DNA of 48,703 nt from Cyclobacteriaceae bacterium. Its GTDB lineage: Bacteria > Bacteroidota > Bacteroidia > Cytophagales > Cyclobacteriaceae. Shown piece after piece: positions 40,452 through 48,703 of the stretch; the first letter of the stretch is position 1; each line of letters opens with the position of its first letter. The notes below the pieces were generated by a model. It was given only the letters and a program-made list of their open reading frames with translations, did no database searches and was not told the origin of the DNA. Where the stretch lies: assembly GCA_012033595.1 (NCBI GenBank), contig JAAUQL010000039.1, positions 1 to 48,703 of the forward strand, written 5' to 3'. A program made the position numbers and the translations under genes.

Positions 40452-41549
40452 TTAATTGTAAGTGATTTGAACATTTTTATTATTTATATAAAAATTAAAA
40501 TTCATGCTGAAACCTATTGACCGCAATACGTTTTCAAGGCTTTTGTTGGTAAATTCTGCGGTATAAGACCATTTTTTATCACCCGGTAAATCATTAACCT
40601 GAAAATTGACCCCGTACCACTTTTCCAGTTTTGAAAAAACCTGCTGCTCATTAGCATTTTTAAAGTAAATGATTCCACTTTTCCATGAAATTATTTCTCT
40701 GGAATCAAACGAAGTAACGCGCAGTTTTTCATTCTCCTCATCATAATCCATCTTAAGTCCTGGCTCGAGTGTAACAGGAGTATTTTTTCCCTTGAGTGGC
40801 GTGATTTGAACTCTTCCCGACTCCAGGGCGATGGAAATGTTTCTTTCTTCCGGATATGCCTTTACATTAAATGCGGTACCAAGCGCTTCAGTCATCAATT
40901 CACCGGAGAAGACCCTGAACGGTCTCAGACTATCTTTGCTTACGGTGAAAAAGGCTTCCCCATCAAGGTAGAGTATTCTTTCATTATCAGAGAAGTCTTC
41001 CAAATATCTCAATGTACTGCCTACGTTTAGCACTACTTCAGAACCGTCACTCAAAAAGATGGTTGATTTTTGCCCCCATGGATTTTTTTTAATCACCCAT
41101 TCATCATTTTGGGCGACAGGTTCAGATACATCATTTTGATTGAAAGTGAAGAAAAGAACCACTCCGGATAGTATGGCAAAGGCCAGGGTGGCAGCGTACC
41201 TTAGAAAATAGCGTGTCCTTTTTCTTTTTTGATGCATGTTCCAACCGATCACCGACTGAGAATTCAAAGGAATCACCTTATTCCCTTCCTGAACGTCAGC
41301 CTCCTTATGGTCCATATTGTTATTGATATAATTCCAGATTTCCATCGATCTGTCTGGAGAAATCTTGTATTTGAAATCATGGATGTTCAAGGTCACATTG
41401 ATGGCTTCCCTGATTTCGGAGATTTTATCCGGGTGATCTTTTATGATTTTAGCCCAGTAAAGATTGAGTTCAGTATCAGGATTTAGTATCCAATTTCTAA
41501 ATTTCTGATCCAGTACAAAATCTTCTGTGGTGTACGATTTGTAATTCAT
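40452..41549 (-). CDS. FecR-family anti-sigma factor (second PUL)
   Basis: A 365-residue inner-membrane anti-sigma factor. The N-terminal cytoplasmic part (about 1-112) is followed by a membrane segment (YAATLAFAILSGVVLFF, about 118-134). The periplasmic FecR domain carries KSTIFLSDGSEVVLNVGS and LDGEAFFTV, and the C-terminal DUF4974-like domain ends in NFNFYINNKNVQITYN. It lies 123 bases upstream of susC. No sigma factor gene precedes it; the next gene upstream is malate synthase. It may pair with the ECF sigma at 2147 or with one elsewhere in the genome. A perfect 12-base palindrome, ACACTATAGTGT (41574-41585), lies 24 bases upstream of the start. Confidence 0.92.
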   Translation of the reverse strand: MNYKSYTTEDFVLDQKFRNWILNPDTELNLYWAKIIKDHPDKISEIREAINVTLNIHDFKYKISPDRSMEIWNYINNNMDHKEADVQEGNKVIPLNSQSVIGWNMHQKRKRTRYFLRYAATLAFAILSGVVLFFTFNQNDVSEPVAQNDEWVIKKNPWGQKSTIFLSDGSEVVLNVGSTLRYLEDFSDNERILYLDGEAFFTVSKDSLRPFRVFSGELMTEALGTAFNVKAYPEERNISIALESGRVQITPLKGKNTPVTLEPGLKMDYDEENEKLRVTSFDSREIISWKSGIIYFKNANEQQVFSKLEKWYGVNFQVNDLPGDKKWSYTAEFTNKSLENVLRSIGFSMNFNFYINNKNVQITYN

Positions 41550-41735
41550 TACTTCGCCAAATAATTAGCTTTTACACTATAGTGTCGGCAATAGATAAAA
41601 GTTATCCTGCCAATTGGAATTTTTTTTAAAAATTATTTACCTCCTATGCGCTTGCGAAATTGTGCTGTGCGTGACTACATAATCAAAACCCAAAAACCAA
41701 ATATTCAGCGGCTGGAGCAAAACCCGTTTTCCTTT

Positions 41736-43625
41736 TTATGGGGTTTTAAAATCAAGGTTCTCGGTAATCCTGGTGCCATCTTTAGCAAAGGTCTCCATAT
41801 ACGCTTTCACTCTTTTCTTTGCTTCTTCCAGATCTGCATTATTGAGATTTATATTTAACAAATCGATAAACCAGGGCGCTTTAATTGCACTCCGACAATA
41901 GACATCGGCAATAAGATGTGATATGGGTAAAGTGGTTGACTTGGATGATTCGTACACATCTCTGTTGTCTGCTTTCCGGAGTTTTATATACTCTTCATTC
42001 AAAAGCTGTTCGAATAACGAAACTGAAAACGCAGCCCCTTTGCGGTGGCCGGTTTCGGGGGCATCTTCTGTAAGTACAGCTCCTTTGTGAATCCATTCCC
42101 AGAGAATGCTCAGCCTGATTTCTCCGGTGGCCATATCTTCCATCAGATACAAAATATCATCATTACCAAAGAAATCTGCCGGTTTCAATGCCGCCGCCTG
42201 CATTCCTTGCAAGAAGGCGTTTCCATATTGCAAGGCCACGCTCAGCAGGTTGCGCGCACCTCTTATGGTTCTTGGTGCGGGTTCAATTAGGGTCAGGCCA
42301 GCGGCATCTTGCGCTGTATAGGTAAGCGCCGGAAATGGCCTTCCCAACTGATTTTGTGCACCTGCCTTTTCCCACACCGGCCTCACAATATGTACCATTT
42401 TCCAATGTGCCACCCATTTGCCACTGGCACCATCGCGTTGCTCACGTTCGGCACCTGCCAATGCCTTTTTCATACTCGCTGATATGCCTTCCTCTGAGCC
42501 AACAGGAATGTTGGCCTCCATGCCGCCTTGCCACAAGGCAAAATTACCCCGGCTGTCTTTTGTATTTACTGCCCTGCGCACCCGGTCTTCATAGTTGCGC
42601 ATGTAGCCATAGGTCATGGTGATGGACTCAATATTGGGATTTAAAAATGTTTCATCCCAGGCCATGGCATCGGAAACGCTGTTGATATAGTCCCAGCGGC
42701 CGGTATTGAAGCCGACAAAATGTTTACCCAGTACGGCTCTGATCTCCATGAGTTGAAATGTGGCCTCCAGTTGTTCTACCAGCACATACACCTTAATGGT
42801 GCCGGCCTCTAGTCCGATTTGGGTTTCCAATGCACTGAGTAGTTCATTCCATAATGCAGCCTCTTCTGCAGTCTGGATTTTCGGCAGATATAGCACAATG
42901 GAAGAGCCGGCTTTCTGTAGCGATTGATAATTGTTGACTACGTACAATACCAAATCGACAATGGAGGCTGCCATGGCGGTACCGTTGGCATCTCTGATGT
43001 GTCTGTCATCGAGGTGCAGACCCCGTGCGCGAAATATTTTGGTCGTAAAATGTAGTTGCTCCTGCCAATCCTTTATGATGTCATCCCCAAGAAAATCTCT
43101 TGCCCATTTGTTCATTTCGCCAGCCACTTGTTCGGCGACTTTCAAAAACAGCTCATCTTTCAGGATGGCTAGCTTAAGGTTTCGCTGATTATCGAGTGAC
43201 ATGGTATTAATCTGACCCAGCGCATCTTCCCCGTCAAACATCCATCCATCAGCACCTGAAAGCAGCGCATAGGCCACATTTCTGATACTTGATTCAAGTG
43301 TGGCATTGGGTTTTGCTGCCGGGCCAGTACCCTGTATCCACTGGCGCTGCAGATCATGTGGAATAGGGGAGCCTTCGAATTTGCCATCGCGGGCATCTTT
43401 TACACGTATGTTGGTTCTGGGAATGATGCTTTCAGCATCAAGAAATGTGATGCTGCGGTGTTGCTCTTGCCGTTTCCTCCTTCTTTCGTAGCGCGCGGTC
43501 ATCAACGATTTAATCTCAACATTAAAATGAGCCAGTGCCGAAAGTGCGGATAAAGCCTCCGGAGTGTACACATCTTTATATAATGCTGTGAGATTGTTTC
43601 TGACTATTATTTTAGATGAATTCAT
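41736..43625 (-). CDS. Malate synthase-like enzyme
   Basis: Malate synthase joins glyoxylate and acetyl-CoA to form malate in the cytoplasm. The 629-residue product is longer than typical form A enzymes (about 530). Key marks are present: EDALGQINTMSLDNQRNL (about 133-150), RGLHLDDRHI with active-site Arg201, the metal ligands E284 (VLVEQLEATF) and D312 (GFNTGRWDYI), WVAHWKMVHIV, and the catalytic Asp497 in LYLMEDMATGEIRLS. It lacks a signal peptide. No isocitrate lyase is present, so glyoxylate probably comes from elsewhere; the PAL-like protein two genes upstream is a candidate. It starts 68 bases after the permease stop. The alignment is divergent enough that a related acyltransferase role cannot be excluded. 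Confidence 0.85.
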   Translation of the reverse strand: MNSSKIIVRNNLTALYKDVYTPEALSALSALAHFNVEIKSLMTARYERRRKRQEQHRSITFLDAESIIPRTNIRVKDARDGKFEGSPIPHDLQRQWIQGTGPAAKPNATLESSIRNVAYALLSGADGWMFDGEDALGQINTMSLDNQRNLKLAILKDELFLKVAEQVAGEMNKWARDFLGDDIIKDWQEQLHFTTKIFRARGLHLDDRHIRDANGTAMAASIVDLVLYVVNNYQSLQKAGSSIVLYLPKIQTAEEAALWNELLSALETQIGLEAGTIKVYVLVEQLEATFQLMEIRAVLGKHFVGFNTGRWDYINSVSDAMAWDETFLNPNIESITMTYGYMRNYEDRVRRAVNTKDSRGNFALWQGGMEANIPVGSEEGISASMKKALAGAEREQRDGASGKWVAHWKMVHIVRPVWEKAGAQNQLGRPFPALTYTAQDAAGLTLIEPAPRTIRGARNLLSVALQYGNAFLQGMQAAALKPADFFGNDDILYLMEDMATGEIRLSILWEWIHKGAVLTEDAPETGHRKGAAFSVSLFEQLLNEEYIKLRKADNRDVYESSKSTTLPISHLIADVYCRSAIKAPWFIDLLNINLNNADLEEAKKRVKAYMETFAKDGTRITENLDFKTP

Positions 43626-43693
43626 GTTACTGTTTTTTTTGATTTGACTTAGTAATCCTTGCCGTTTGCCAATTGGCAGTGATGTATCATTTT

Positions 43694-45452
43694 TTACGTA
43701 TTTACTTTTTTATTCTTTTTTCCCATATACACGATGAAAGCGGCAATGGAGACGATGATTACAGCCAGGACAATCAGATATTGAAATCCCACGGAAGTAT
43801 TATAAACTGTGGCTGTCGCTGATCCGATTTTTTTATACACTGGAATAATCCAGGGAATCAGGTAGGCCTGCATCATGGTAATAATACAAATGACCGCCAG
43901 CATAATGAAACTGTGCTTCACCGTAAATCTAAACAATTCAGATTCTCTGCCTACCAGGCCCACCGCGGCGGTGCCAATGGCGATAGACTGTGGCGAAATC
44001 ATTTTGCCGGTCACCCCTCCTGAAGCGTTTGCACTCACCGTTACCACCGGATCAACGCCGATAGCCTCAGCAGTGGTGGACTGTAGTTTACAGAAAAGCG
44101 CATTGGAAGAAGTGTCAGACCCTGTAAGAAAAACCCCCAACCAACCTAAAATGGGTGAAAAAAAAGGGAAAAGCACGCCGGTGCTTGCCAGTGCCGCGGC
44201 CATGGTAATCGACATTCCCGAATAATTTGCGATGAATGCAAAGCCCACAATTGCTGCAATGGTAATAATCGGATATTTCAACTGCTTAAGCGTAGCCCAA
44301 TAGATTTCCACACCTTGTCTGAAGGTAAGGCCAATCAGTGGGATGGAGATGAGCGACGCAAACAACAAGGCTGTGCCTGGAGCAGAGAGGTAATTGAATT
44401 CGAATGGTTTAATTACGAGCGGGGCGCCATCAGCTTTCAAAATGCCATTGTACAGGGCAGGGATGTCAACTACCATAAATCCGACGGAGTTTAATGCAGC
44501 CTTTACCGGTTGAAGTCCCCAGGCTACGATAATGATCGTCATAATGACAAAGGGAGACCAGGCCCTGAATACCGCTGAGGCACTATATTTTAGATCGGTA
44601 TTAATAGTCTGTTGAGGCTCCTCTTTGAACCGCCATATAGACTTTGGTTTCCAATATTTCAACAAAACCATCAGGCAAAAGATAGAAGCTATGCCTGCCA
44701 ATACATCAGGGAGCATGGGGCCGAAATAGTTGGCGGTTAACCATTGAAAAAATGCAAAGGATACCCCCGGAGACGATAATGGCGGGGATGACCTCAATCG
44801 TTTTTTTCCAACCCGTCATTAACAAGACCAAGTAAAAAGGTACCATCACCGATAAGATCGGCAGCGTTCTGCCCACCATCTGGGAGATGGCCATTTCCGG
44901 AATATCAGACACGCGCGATGCAATAATAATCGGGGTGCCCACAGAGCCAAAAGCAACGGGAGCTGTATTGGCTATGAGACAAATACCGGCAGCATAAAGT
45001 GGATTAAATCCCAGACCTACCAACATTGCCGCTGAAATAGCCACGGGGGCGCCAAATCCTGCTGCACCCTCCAAAAAGGCTCCAAAGGAAAAGGCGATCA
45101 GAAGTGCCTGTATTCTCCGGTCAGGTGTGATGGAGGCCATGAAGTTTTTGATGATCTCAAATTGTCCGCTCTTGACCGTGAGATTGAAAAGGAAAACAGC
45201 GCCGATAATGATCCAGCAAATGGGGAATAAACCATAAAGAGCACCATGCAGGGCAGACAGTAAGGCAAGGTTGACAGGCATGCCATACACCAGAACTGCC
45301 AAAACCAAGGCTACTATTACGGTGAGCACACTGGCCTGATACCCTTTCATCTTTTTAATGAGTGCCCAGAATATAAAAATTACAGGAATAGCAGCGATCA
45401 ATGCGGATAAAGCAAGGTTATTTGCCGGGTCAATAATTTGAATCCATTTCAT
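43694..45452 (-). CDS. L-lactate permease family (LctP/GlcA-like) transporter, one frame break
   Basis: An inner-membrane proton symporter family for L-lactate, D-lactate and glycolate. The joined length of about 586 residues with about 13 membrane segments is normal. The N-terminal frame (44706-45452) has LEGAAGFGAPVAISAAMLVGLGF and ANTAPVAFGSVGTPI, the family hallmarks. The rest (43694-44797) has GVFLTGSDTSSNALFCKLQ and VTGKMISPQSIAIGTAAVG. At 44764-44768 a run of five C (five G on the - strand) seems one too long: with four, SGVSFAFFQWLTANYFG continues directly. It sits between malate synthase (68 bases downstream) and the PAL-like gene (39 bases upstream), so glycolate or lactate import into the same pathway is plausible. 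Confidence 0.88.
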
Positions 45453-45491
45453 AATTGTCGTGGGAGTATTTAGGTGTTTATTGTGCTAATG

Positions 45492-46592
45492 CTAAAGGCT
45501 AAATTTCTGTATTTTCAATCTGAGAATGTCGCTTACGTAAATGCTACCCTGGCCATCTACCGCGATGTCATGATACCAGGAGGAGCTTCTTTTGCCTGTT
45601 TCCGAATCGCCAAACCGGAACGCCGGAGCGTCATTCTTTTTAAACTGAAAGATGGTCGAACCAAAAATGGTGGTATCGGAGAAGTCATAATCAATGGCCA
45701 GGATATGCTGATGTTGATCTATCGCTACTGATGGCAACTGAGCCACCTGTTCATTATTTTTCAATTCATAGAGTAGTTTCCCTTCTCCATCGAAAACCTG
45801 TATGCGATTGTTCTGACGATCGGCTACATACAGATTGCCTTCTTTGTCAAGGGCAATGGAGTGTGGAATATTAAATTCCCCCGGTTTATCTCCAAAGGTG
45901 CCCCATTCAAATAAATATTGACCTTCGGAAGAGAATTTGATTATCCTGCTGTTTCCATATCCGTCACTCACATAAAACGATCCGTCATCAGCCACAGCCA
46001 CGTCGGTGGGTCGGTCAAAATGCAAAGAATCCTTCCCGGGAGTTTTGGCAACACCGAGTGCCAGAAGTAGTTGACCATCATGGCTAAACTTAAATATTTG
46101 ATGTAAGCCCACATCGGTCACCCACACATGATTGTTTTTGTCAACGGTCAACCCATGTGGCATTATAAATTGGTTTGCTCCCCAGCTATTCAGTATTTTG
46201 CCGGTTTCGTTTTCCAGTTCGAGCACGGTATTGATTGAAATTAAGGAATCGGGAGGAGGGTTGCTCCCCTTTCTTCCGGCTCTGTGGAAAACAAAAATAT
46301 GTTCCTGGCTATCGATACCAAGTCCTGTTGGCTGGCTCAACTCATACCCCGGTGCAAGTTGAGGCCATCCGGCAACGAGCCTATACTCCTTCGAATCGGT
46401 GGTATCATGAGAATTGTCAGATTTTGGCTGACATCCAGTCGCAATAACAGTTAATAGCAGGAGCGCAAAACCAGTAATGTTCAGCGTGCCGGTAAATACT
46501 TGGGACAGTAGTGTAGAACCAATAAGCTGGGACAGGACGAGCCGCCCCGATGAACTACTACAGAAAGAATTTCGGTATGATTTCATAAGCAT
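45492..46592 (-). CDS. NHL propeller lipoprotein resembling peptidyl-alpha-hydroxyglycine alpha-amidating lyase (PAL)
   Basis: A 366-residue exported lipoprotein (LLTVIATGCQPK, Cys54) with a six-bladed NHL propeller. It carries the PAL signature: VFHRAGR (R104), MPHGLTVDKNNHVWVTDVGLHQIF (H146), RPTDVAV, DGYGNSR (Y212), IPHSIALD (H244) and WYHDIAVD (H341). In the known lyase the three histidines bind zinc, and the arginine and tyrosine act in cleaving a peptidyl-hydroxyglycine to an amide plus glyoxylate. All appear in the expected order. The N-terminus of about 50 residues before the lipobox is long; an internal start is possible. It lies 18 bases after the WD40 gene. Its substrate here is unknown; a generic 6-bladed NHL role remains possible. 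Confidence 0.72.
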   Translation of the reverse strand: MLMKSYRNSFCSSSSGRLVLSQLIGSTLLSQVFTGTLNITGFALLLLTVIATGCQPKSDNSHDTTDSKEYRLVAGWPQLAPGYELSQPTGLGIDSQEHIFVFHRAGRKGSNPPPDSLISINTVLELENETGKILNSWGANQFIMPHGLTVDKNNHVWVTDVGLHQIFKFSHDGQLLLALGVAKTPGKDSLHFDRPTDVAVADDGSFYVSDGYGNSRIIKFSSEGQYLFEWGTFGDKPGEFNIPHSIALDKEGNLYVADRQNNRIQVFDGEGKLLYELKNNEQVAQLPSVAIDQHQHILAIDYDFSDTTIFGSTIFQFKKNDAPAFRFGDSETGKRSSSWYHDIAVDGQGSIYVSDILRLKIQKFSL

Positions 46593-46610
46593 TTATGTAT
46601 AAAAAAATCA

Positions 46611-47735
46611 TTATTCCTTGTTCGTTTCAGCCTGCTCCTTACTCACTTTGCTATGGCGTTGTGAATTTAAATCAGAATCTTCGCCCATCCACACCCATAG
46701 TTTAATCAATCCGTTCTGATGTGCGCTCACTAAAAAGCTTCCATCGGCATTAAAGTCAATATATTCTGCATGATCTCCCGCCCAAACCTGATGAGCAATA
46801 GGAATATTGTCGTTTTGGTGCTTGAGCACTTCCTCTACACGATATACATAAATATACGGGTCGTGACCGGCATGTGCGATATACCGTCCATTCGGATGCC
46901 AGGATATAGATTCGATCTTTTTGCCGGTGTGATTGAAATGCTTTAGCAGTTTTCCGCTTTTCCAATCCCACACATAGATATTGCCGCGTACTTCATTGGT
47001 GCTACCGACAGCAGCCACATACTGCCCGTCAGGAGAAAACACCCCACTGGTAAAGGTGACATAGTAATCCAGTTTTAAAGTTTGAGCGAGAGACCAATCG
47101 GCAACTTTATAAACTTTTATCATGCCATGGCCGACTGCCAGCAGGTATTGGTCATCTGTAGAGAAAAATAATTCATTCACGGTGCTGCCAAATTCCAGTA
47201 CCTTCATTTCCTTTCCTGAGGGCATGTCAAAAATACGCACTACCCCTTTTGGTGGGCCTTGTCCATGTTGGGCACCTTCTTCTCCGGTAGCCAGTACACT
47301 TCCTTTGTTCGACCAGGTGAGCCCGTCTATTCCATCTGTATGTTTTAGCACTTTGAATACCGCGCCTGTCTTTGCATCAAAAACAGTAACCACACGATCT
47401 TCACTGGCGGCGGCTACCCATTTTCCATCTGCAGACCACCCCACACGCTCCACTTCCATTTTAGCGTATGACCGCCACACTTCTGCCCCATCGGATGTGC
47501 GCCACATGATTACGGAATTATCGAACTTGGTGCCGCTGACTATAAATTTCCCATCTGCCGAAAATTCCGCACTTTCAACCGATCCGGTTTCGCCCAGGGC
47601 ATCTGCCACGCGCGACCAAACAGGCTCCAGACGCAATTGAAAATTCAGGTATTGCTGGGCATAGGTGGCGGTAGTGAAAAAAAATAGCAAAAGGATTAGA
47701 ACAGTTTTTTTGTCTCTGTAGCTTTTCATATTCAT
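46611..47735 (-). CDS. Exported WD40-repeat protein
   Basis: A 374-residue protein with a signal peptide (about 1-26, TATYAQ) and seven WD40-like propeller repeats, for example SAEFSADGKFIVSGTKFDNSVIMW, VGWSADGKWVAAASEDRVVTVF, SGVFSPDGQYVAAVGS, SISWHPNGRYIAHAGHD and DFNADGSFLVSAHQNGLIKLW. It has no catalytic motif and is probably a scaffold or binding protein in the periplasm. The C-terminus (DLNSQRHSKVSKEQ) is charged. It is the first gene of the cluster and is closely followed by the PAL-like gene. Its partner is not known. Confidence 0.82.
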   Translation of the reverse strand: MNMKSYRDKKTVLILLLFFFTTATYAQQYLNFQLRLEPVWSRVADALGETGSVESAEFSADGKFIVSGTKFDNSVIMWRTSDGAEVWRSYAKMEVERVGWSADGKWVAAASEDRVVTVFDAKTGAVFKVLKHTDGIDGLTWSNKGSVLATGEEGAQHGQGPPKGVVRIFDMPSGKEMKVLEFGSTVNELFFSTDDQYLLAVGHGMIKVYKVADWSLAQTLKLDYYVTFTSGVFSPDGQYVAAVGSTNEVRGNIYVWDWKSGKLLKHFNHTGKKIESISWHPNGRYIAHAGHDPYIYVYRVEEVLKHQNDNIPIAHQVWAGDHAEYIDFNADGSFLVSAHQNGLIKLWVWMGEDSDLNSQRHSKVSKEQAETNKE

Positions 47736-48118
47736 AATTTATTAGTCAAATCAGTGTTTAGCCGGTGAAGTGTGAGGTTGTCCAGTACAATTATTTTGCT
47801 TTATTCAGCCATTGCCGTTTTTAGCCTTGCGATCTCACGAGTTTGATGCTCCCTGTCCTCAATCAGTCCCTGTTTATGGATCGATTCCTAACAATTGAAA
47901 CACGCGGAGATGAAACTTTACCACTTGATAGAATCAGCAATTGCTGCCGGGCTAATCGAGCATAAAAAATCCTCCATAGGGTACGTTTAGCTGTTCATCC
48001 TCTGCCAGGAAATCGCAATTCAACTAATAGTGTCAAACATGGTAGAATGTTATCCTTTTTTATGGATGAATTTTAATAACCACTTAAAAAATAGATGATG
48101 TTGAACTAAACCTCCCTT
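47736..48118. other. Intergenic region of 383 bases upstream of the WD40 gene
   Basis: No gene or strong hairpin seen. The promoter of the WD40/PAL/permease/malate synthase cluster should lie here on the - strand, but I cannot point to a definite -7/-33 pair. The region also holds the edge of the mobile-element segment that follows. Confidence 0.4.
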
Positions 48119-48430
48119 TTGGGAGTTAGCCTGAGCATTCCACCAAAAATCAGTATCATGCCCATAATCAAATACATTATGAGCAAAAATACTATGTATA
48201 AGAAGGCATGCAACAAGGTTGCGGGCTTTCGTTCGATAAGTGAAGAATTTACACGTAAGTTGGTCGTTGACGGCAGATCAAAGTCCACCCATGAAAATTA
48301 CTTCAGGCAGATGGCCAAGCTGGCTATGCACTACAAAGCGCCCAGCCTGAAAAAGCCTTTAACCAAACAGCTTGTTAATCAAATTTTTAGAAATGTCCTG
48401 TGGGGAAGTGGCGAAGCTATGCCCTATTGA
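48119..48430 (+). pseudogene. Truncated tyrosine recombinase/integrase (N-terminal SAM-like domain only)
   Basis: The frame has the N-terminal core-binding domain of phage-type integrases: EEFTRKLVVDGRSKSTHENYFRQMAKLAMHY and LKKPLTKQLVNQI. It stops after about 103 residues, with no catalytic domain (no R-H-R-Y motifs), so it is a fragment. The true start may be 48179 or 48197. The break lies about 150 bases before the IS256-type end, so the recombinase may have been cut by that element or by an earlier event. Confidence 0.6.
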
Positions 48431-48578
48431 TGCTGTTTCGGGTATGTATGTTCCGGCAGAAATGCCCAATAGCATATCGAAGCTACACCACCACAAGCTT
48501 TTGAAAGTAAAACACAGCTGATCCAATGCAGGAACAACGCAACTTTTTATCACTTGTCCAAAAACCGAATAATCGATC

Positions 48579-48703
48579 GAGACTGTAAACTGAACTCTGT
48601 CTATTGCAAAAATAGTTTAAACTTGTATTAGAAAACAGAGAGAATGGAATCAGAAGAATTTAAAACAATGCAGGCCAAAGCACTGGATCAGTTGCGCAGA
48701 GGC
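48579..48703 (+). mobile_element. Left end of an IS256-family-like insertion sequence
   Basis: From 48579 a stretch starting GAGACTGTAAACTGAACTCT resembles a terminal inverted repeat and lies 65 bases before a transposase start, the usual layout for these elements. The right end is outside the window, so the repeat cannot be confirmed. Confidence 0.5.
48644..48703 (+). CDS. IS256-family-like transposase, first 20 residues (cut by window end)
   Basis: An ATG at 48644 opens a frame to the window end. The first 20 residues (MESEEFKTMQAKALDQLRRG) match the start of IS256-type mutator transposases in Bacteroidota, which continue with a GKSL..GKDG-like stretch. A purine-rich AGAGAG precedes it. 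The catalytic DDE part is not in the window, so this rests on the N-terminus alone. Confidence 0.5.
   Translation, partial: MESEEFKTMQAKALDQLRRG

Noticed and set aside
41719-41747. A terminator after malate synthase (AAAACCC/GGGTTTT)
   Set aside because: The stem overlaps the stop codon, the loop is 15 bases and no T run beyond the stem follows on the - strand; too weak to list.
48431-48578. Remains of an IS91-type transposase (QCRNNA in one frame)
   Set aside because: Only a few residues resemble the cysteine motif and stops interrupt the frame; coincidence is likely.

Overview
The window comes from a member of the Bacteroidota, probably a free-living or marine polysaccharide degrader close to the Cytophagales. 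The grounds are two SusC/SusD pairs, FecR anti-sigma factors carrying the C-terminal domain usual in this phylum, a type IX secretion sorting domain, AT-rich translation starts without strong Shine-Dalgarno sequences, and lipoprotein and Tat signals. The genus cannot be fixed from sequence alone.

Layout. (1) 1-1992: housekeeping proteolysis genes on the + strand, the 3' end of lon and then hslU. (2) 2147-27195: a + strand polysaccharide utilisation locus (PUL). It holds an ECF sigma factor, FecR, SusC and SusD, then a strong terminator, then a train of exported carbohydrate enzymes: a giant modular beta-helix lyase-like protein with a T9SS tail, a GH2 remnant, a complete GH2, a second beta-helix paralogue, a five-bladed-propeller hydrolase, a GH10 xylanase-like enzyme, a GH28/GH49-like beta-helix, and a BNR/sialidase-like protein with a discoidin domain. 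(3) 27253-41549: a second PUL on the - strand that meets the first tail to tail at a GC-rich hairpin (27215-27240). In transcription order it has FecR, SusC, SusD, a terminator, a DASS-family acid transporter, two related proteins of unknown function, a Tat-exported enolase-superfamily enzyme and a LacZ-type GH2. (4) 41736-47735: a - strand cluster of WD40 protein, a PAL-like NHL propeller, an L-lactate/glycolate-type permease and a malate synthase. (5) 48119-48703: a truncated tyrosine recombinase and the left end of an IS256-type element.

How the genes may work together. The two PULs fit the standard scheme: outer-membrane SusCD capture, sigma/anti-sigma signalling through the SusC N-terminal domain, surface and periplasmic cleavage, then import of products. 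In the - strand PUL an acid transporter and a sugar-acid dehydratase-like enzyme suggest that acidic products are handled. The most unusual part is the cluster at 41.7-47.7 kb. The NHL protein carries the catalytic and zinc-ligand motifs of peptidyl-alpha-hydroxyglycine lyase, which releases glyoxylate. Malate synthase consumes glyoxylate, and the permease family carries lactate and glycolate. This suggests a dedicated glyoxylate-yielding route.

A second notable pattern is that both fecR-susC leaders carry an intrinsic terminator facing the antisense direction, as expected for cis-antisense RNAs that regulate PULs.

Quality warning. At least 15 single-base frame breaks interrupt otherwise well-conserved genes (lon, both susC genes, the giant lyase, three GH2 genes, the permease). 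Many lie at homopolymer runs, and reading on in another frame restores the expected protein. They look more like assembly indels than decay, but this has to be checked on reads.
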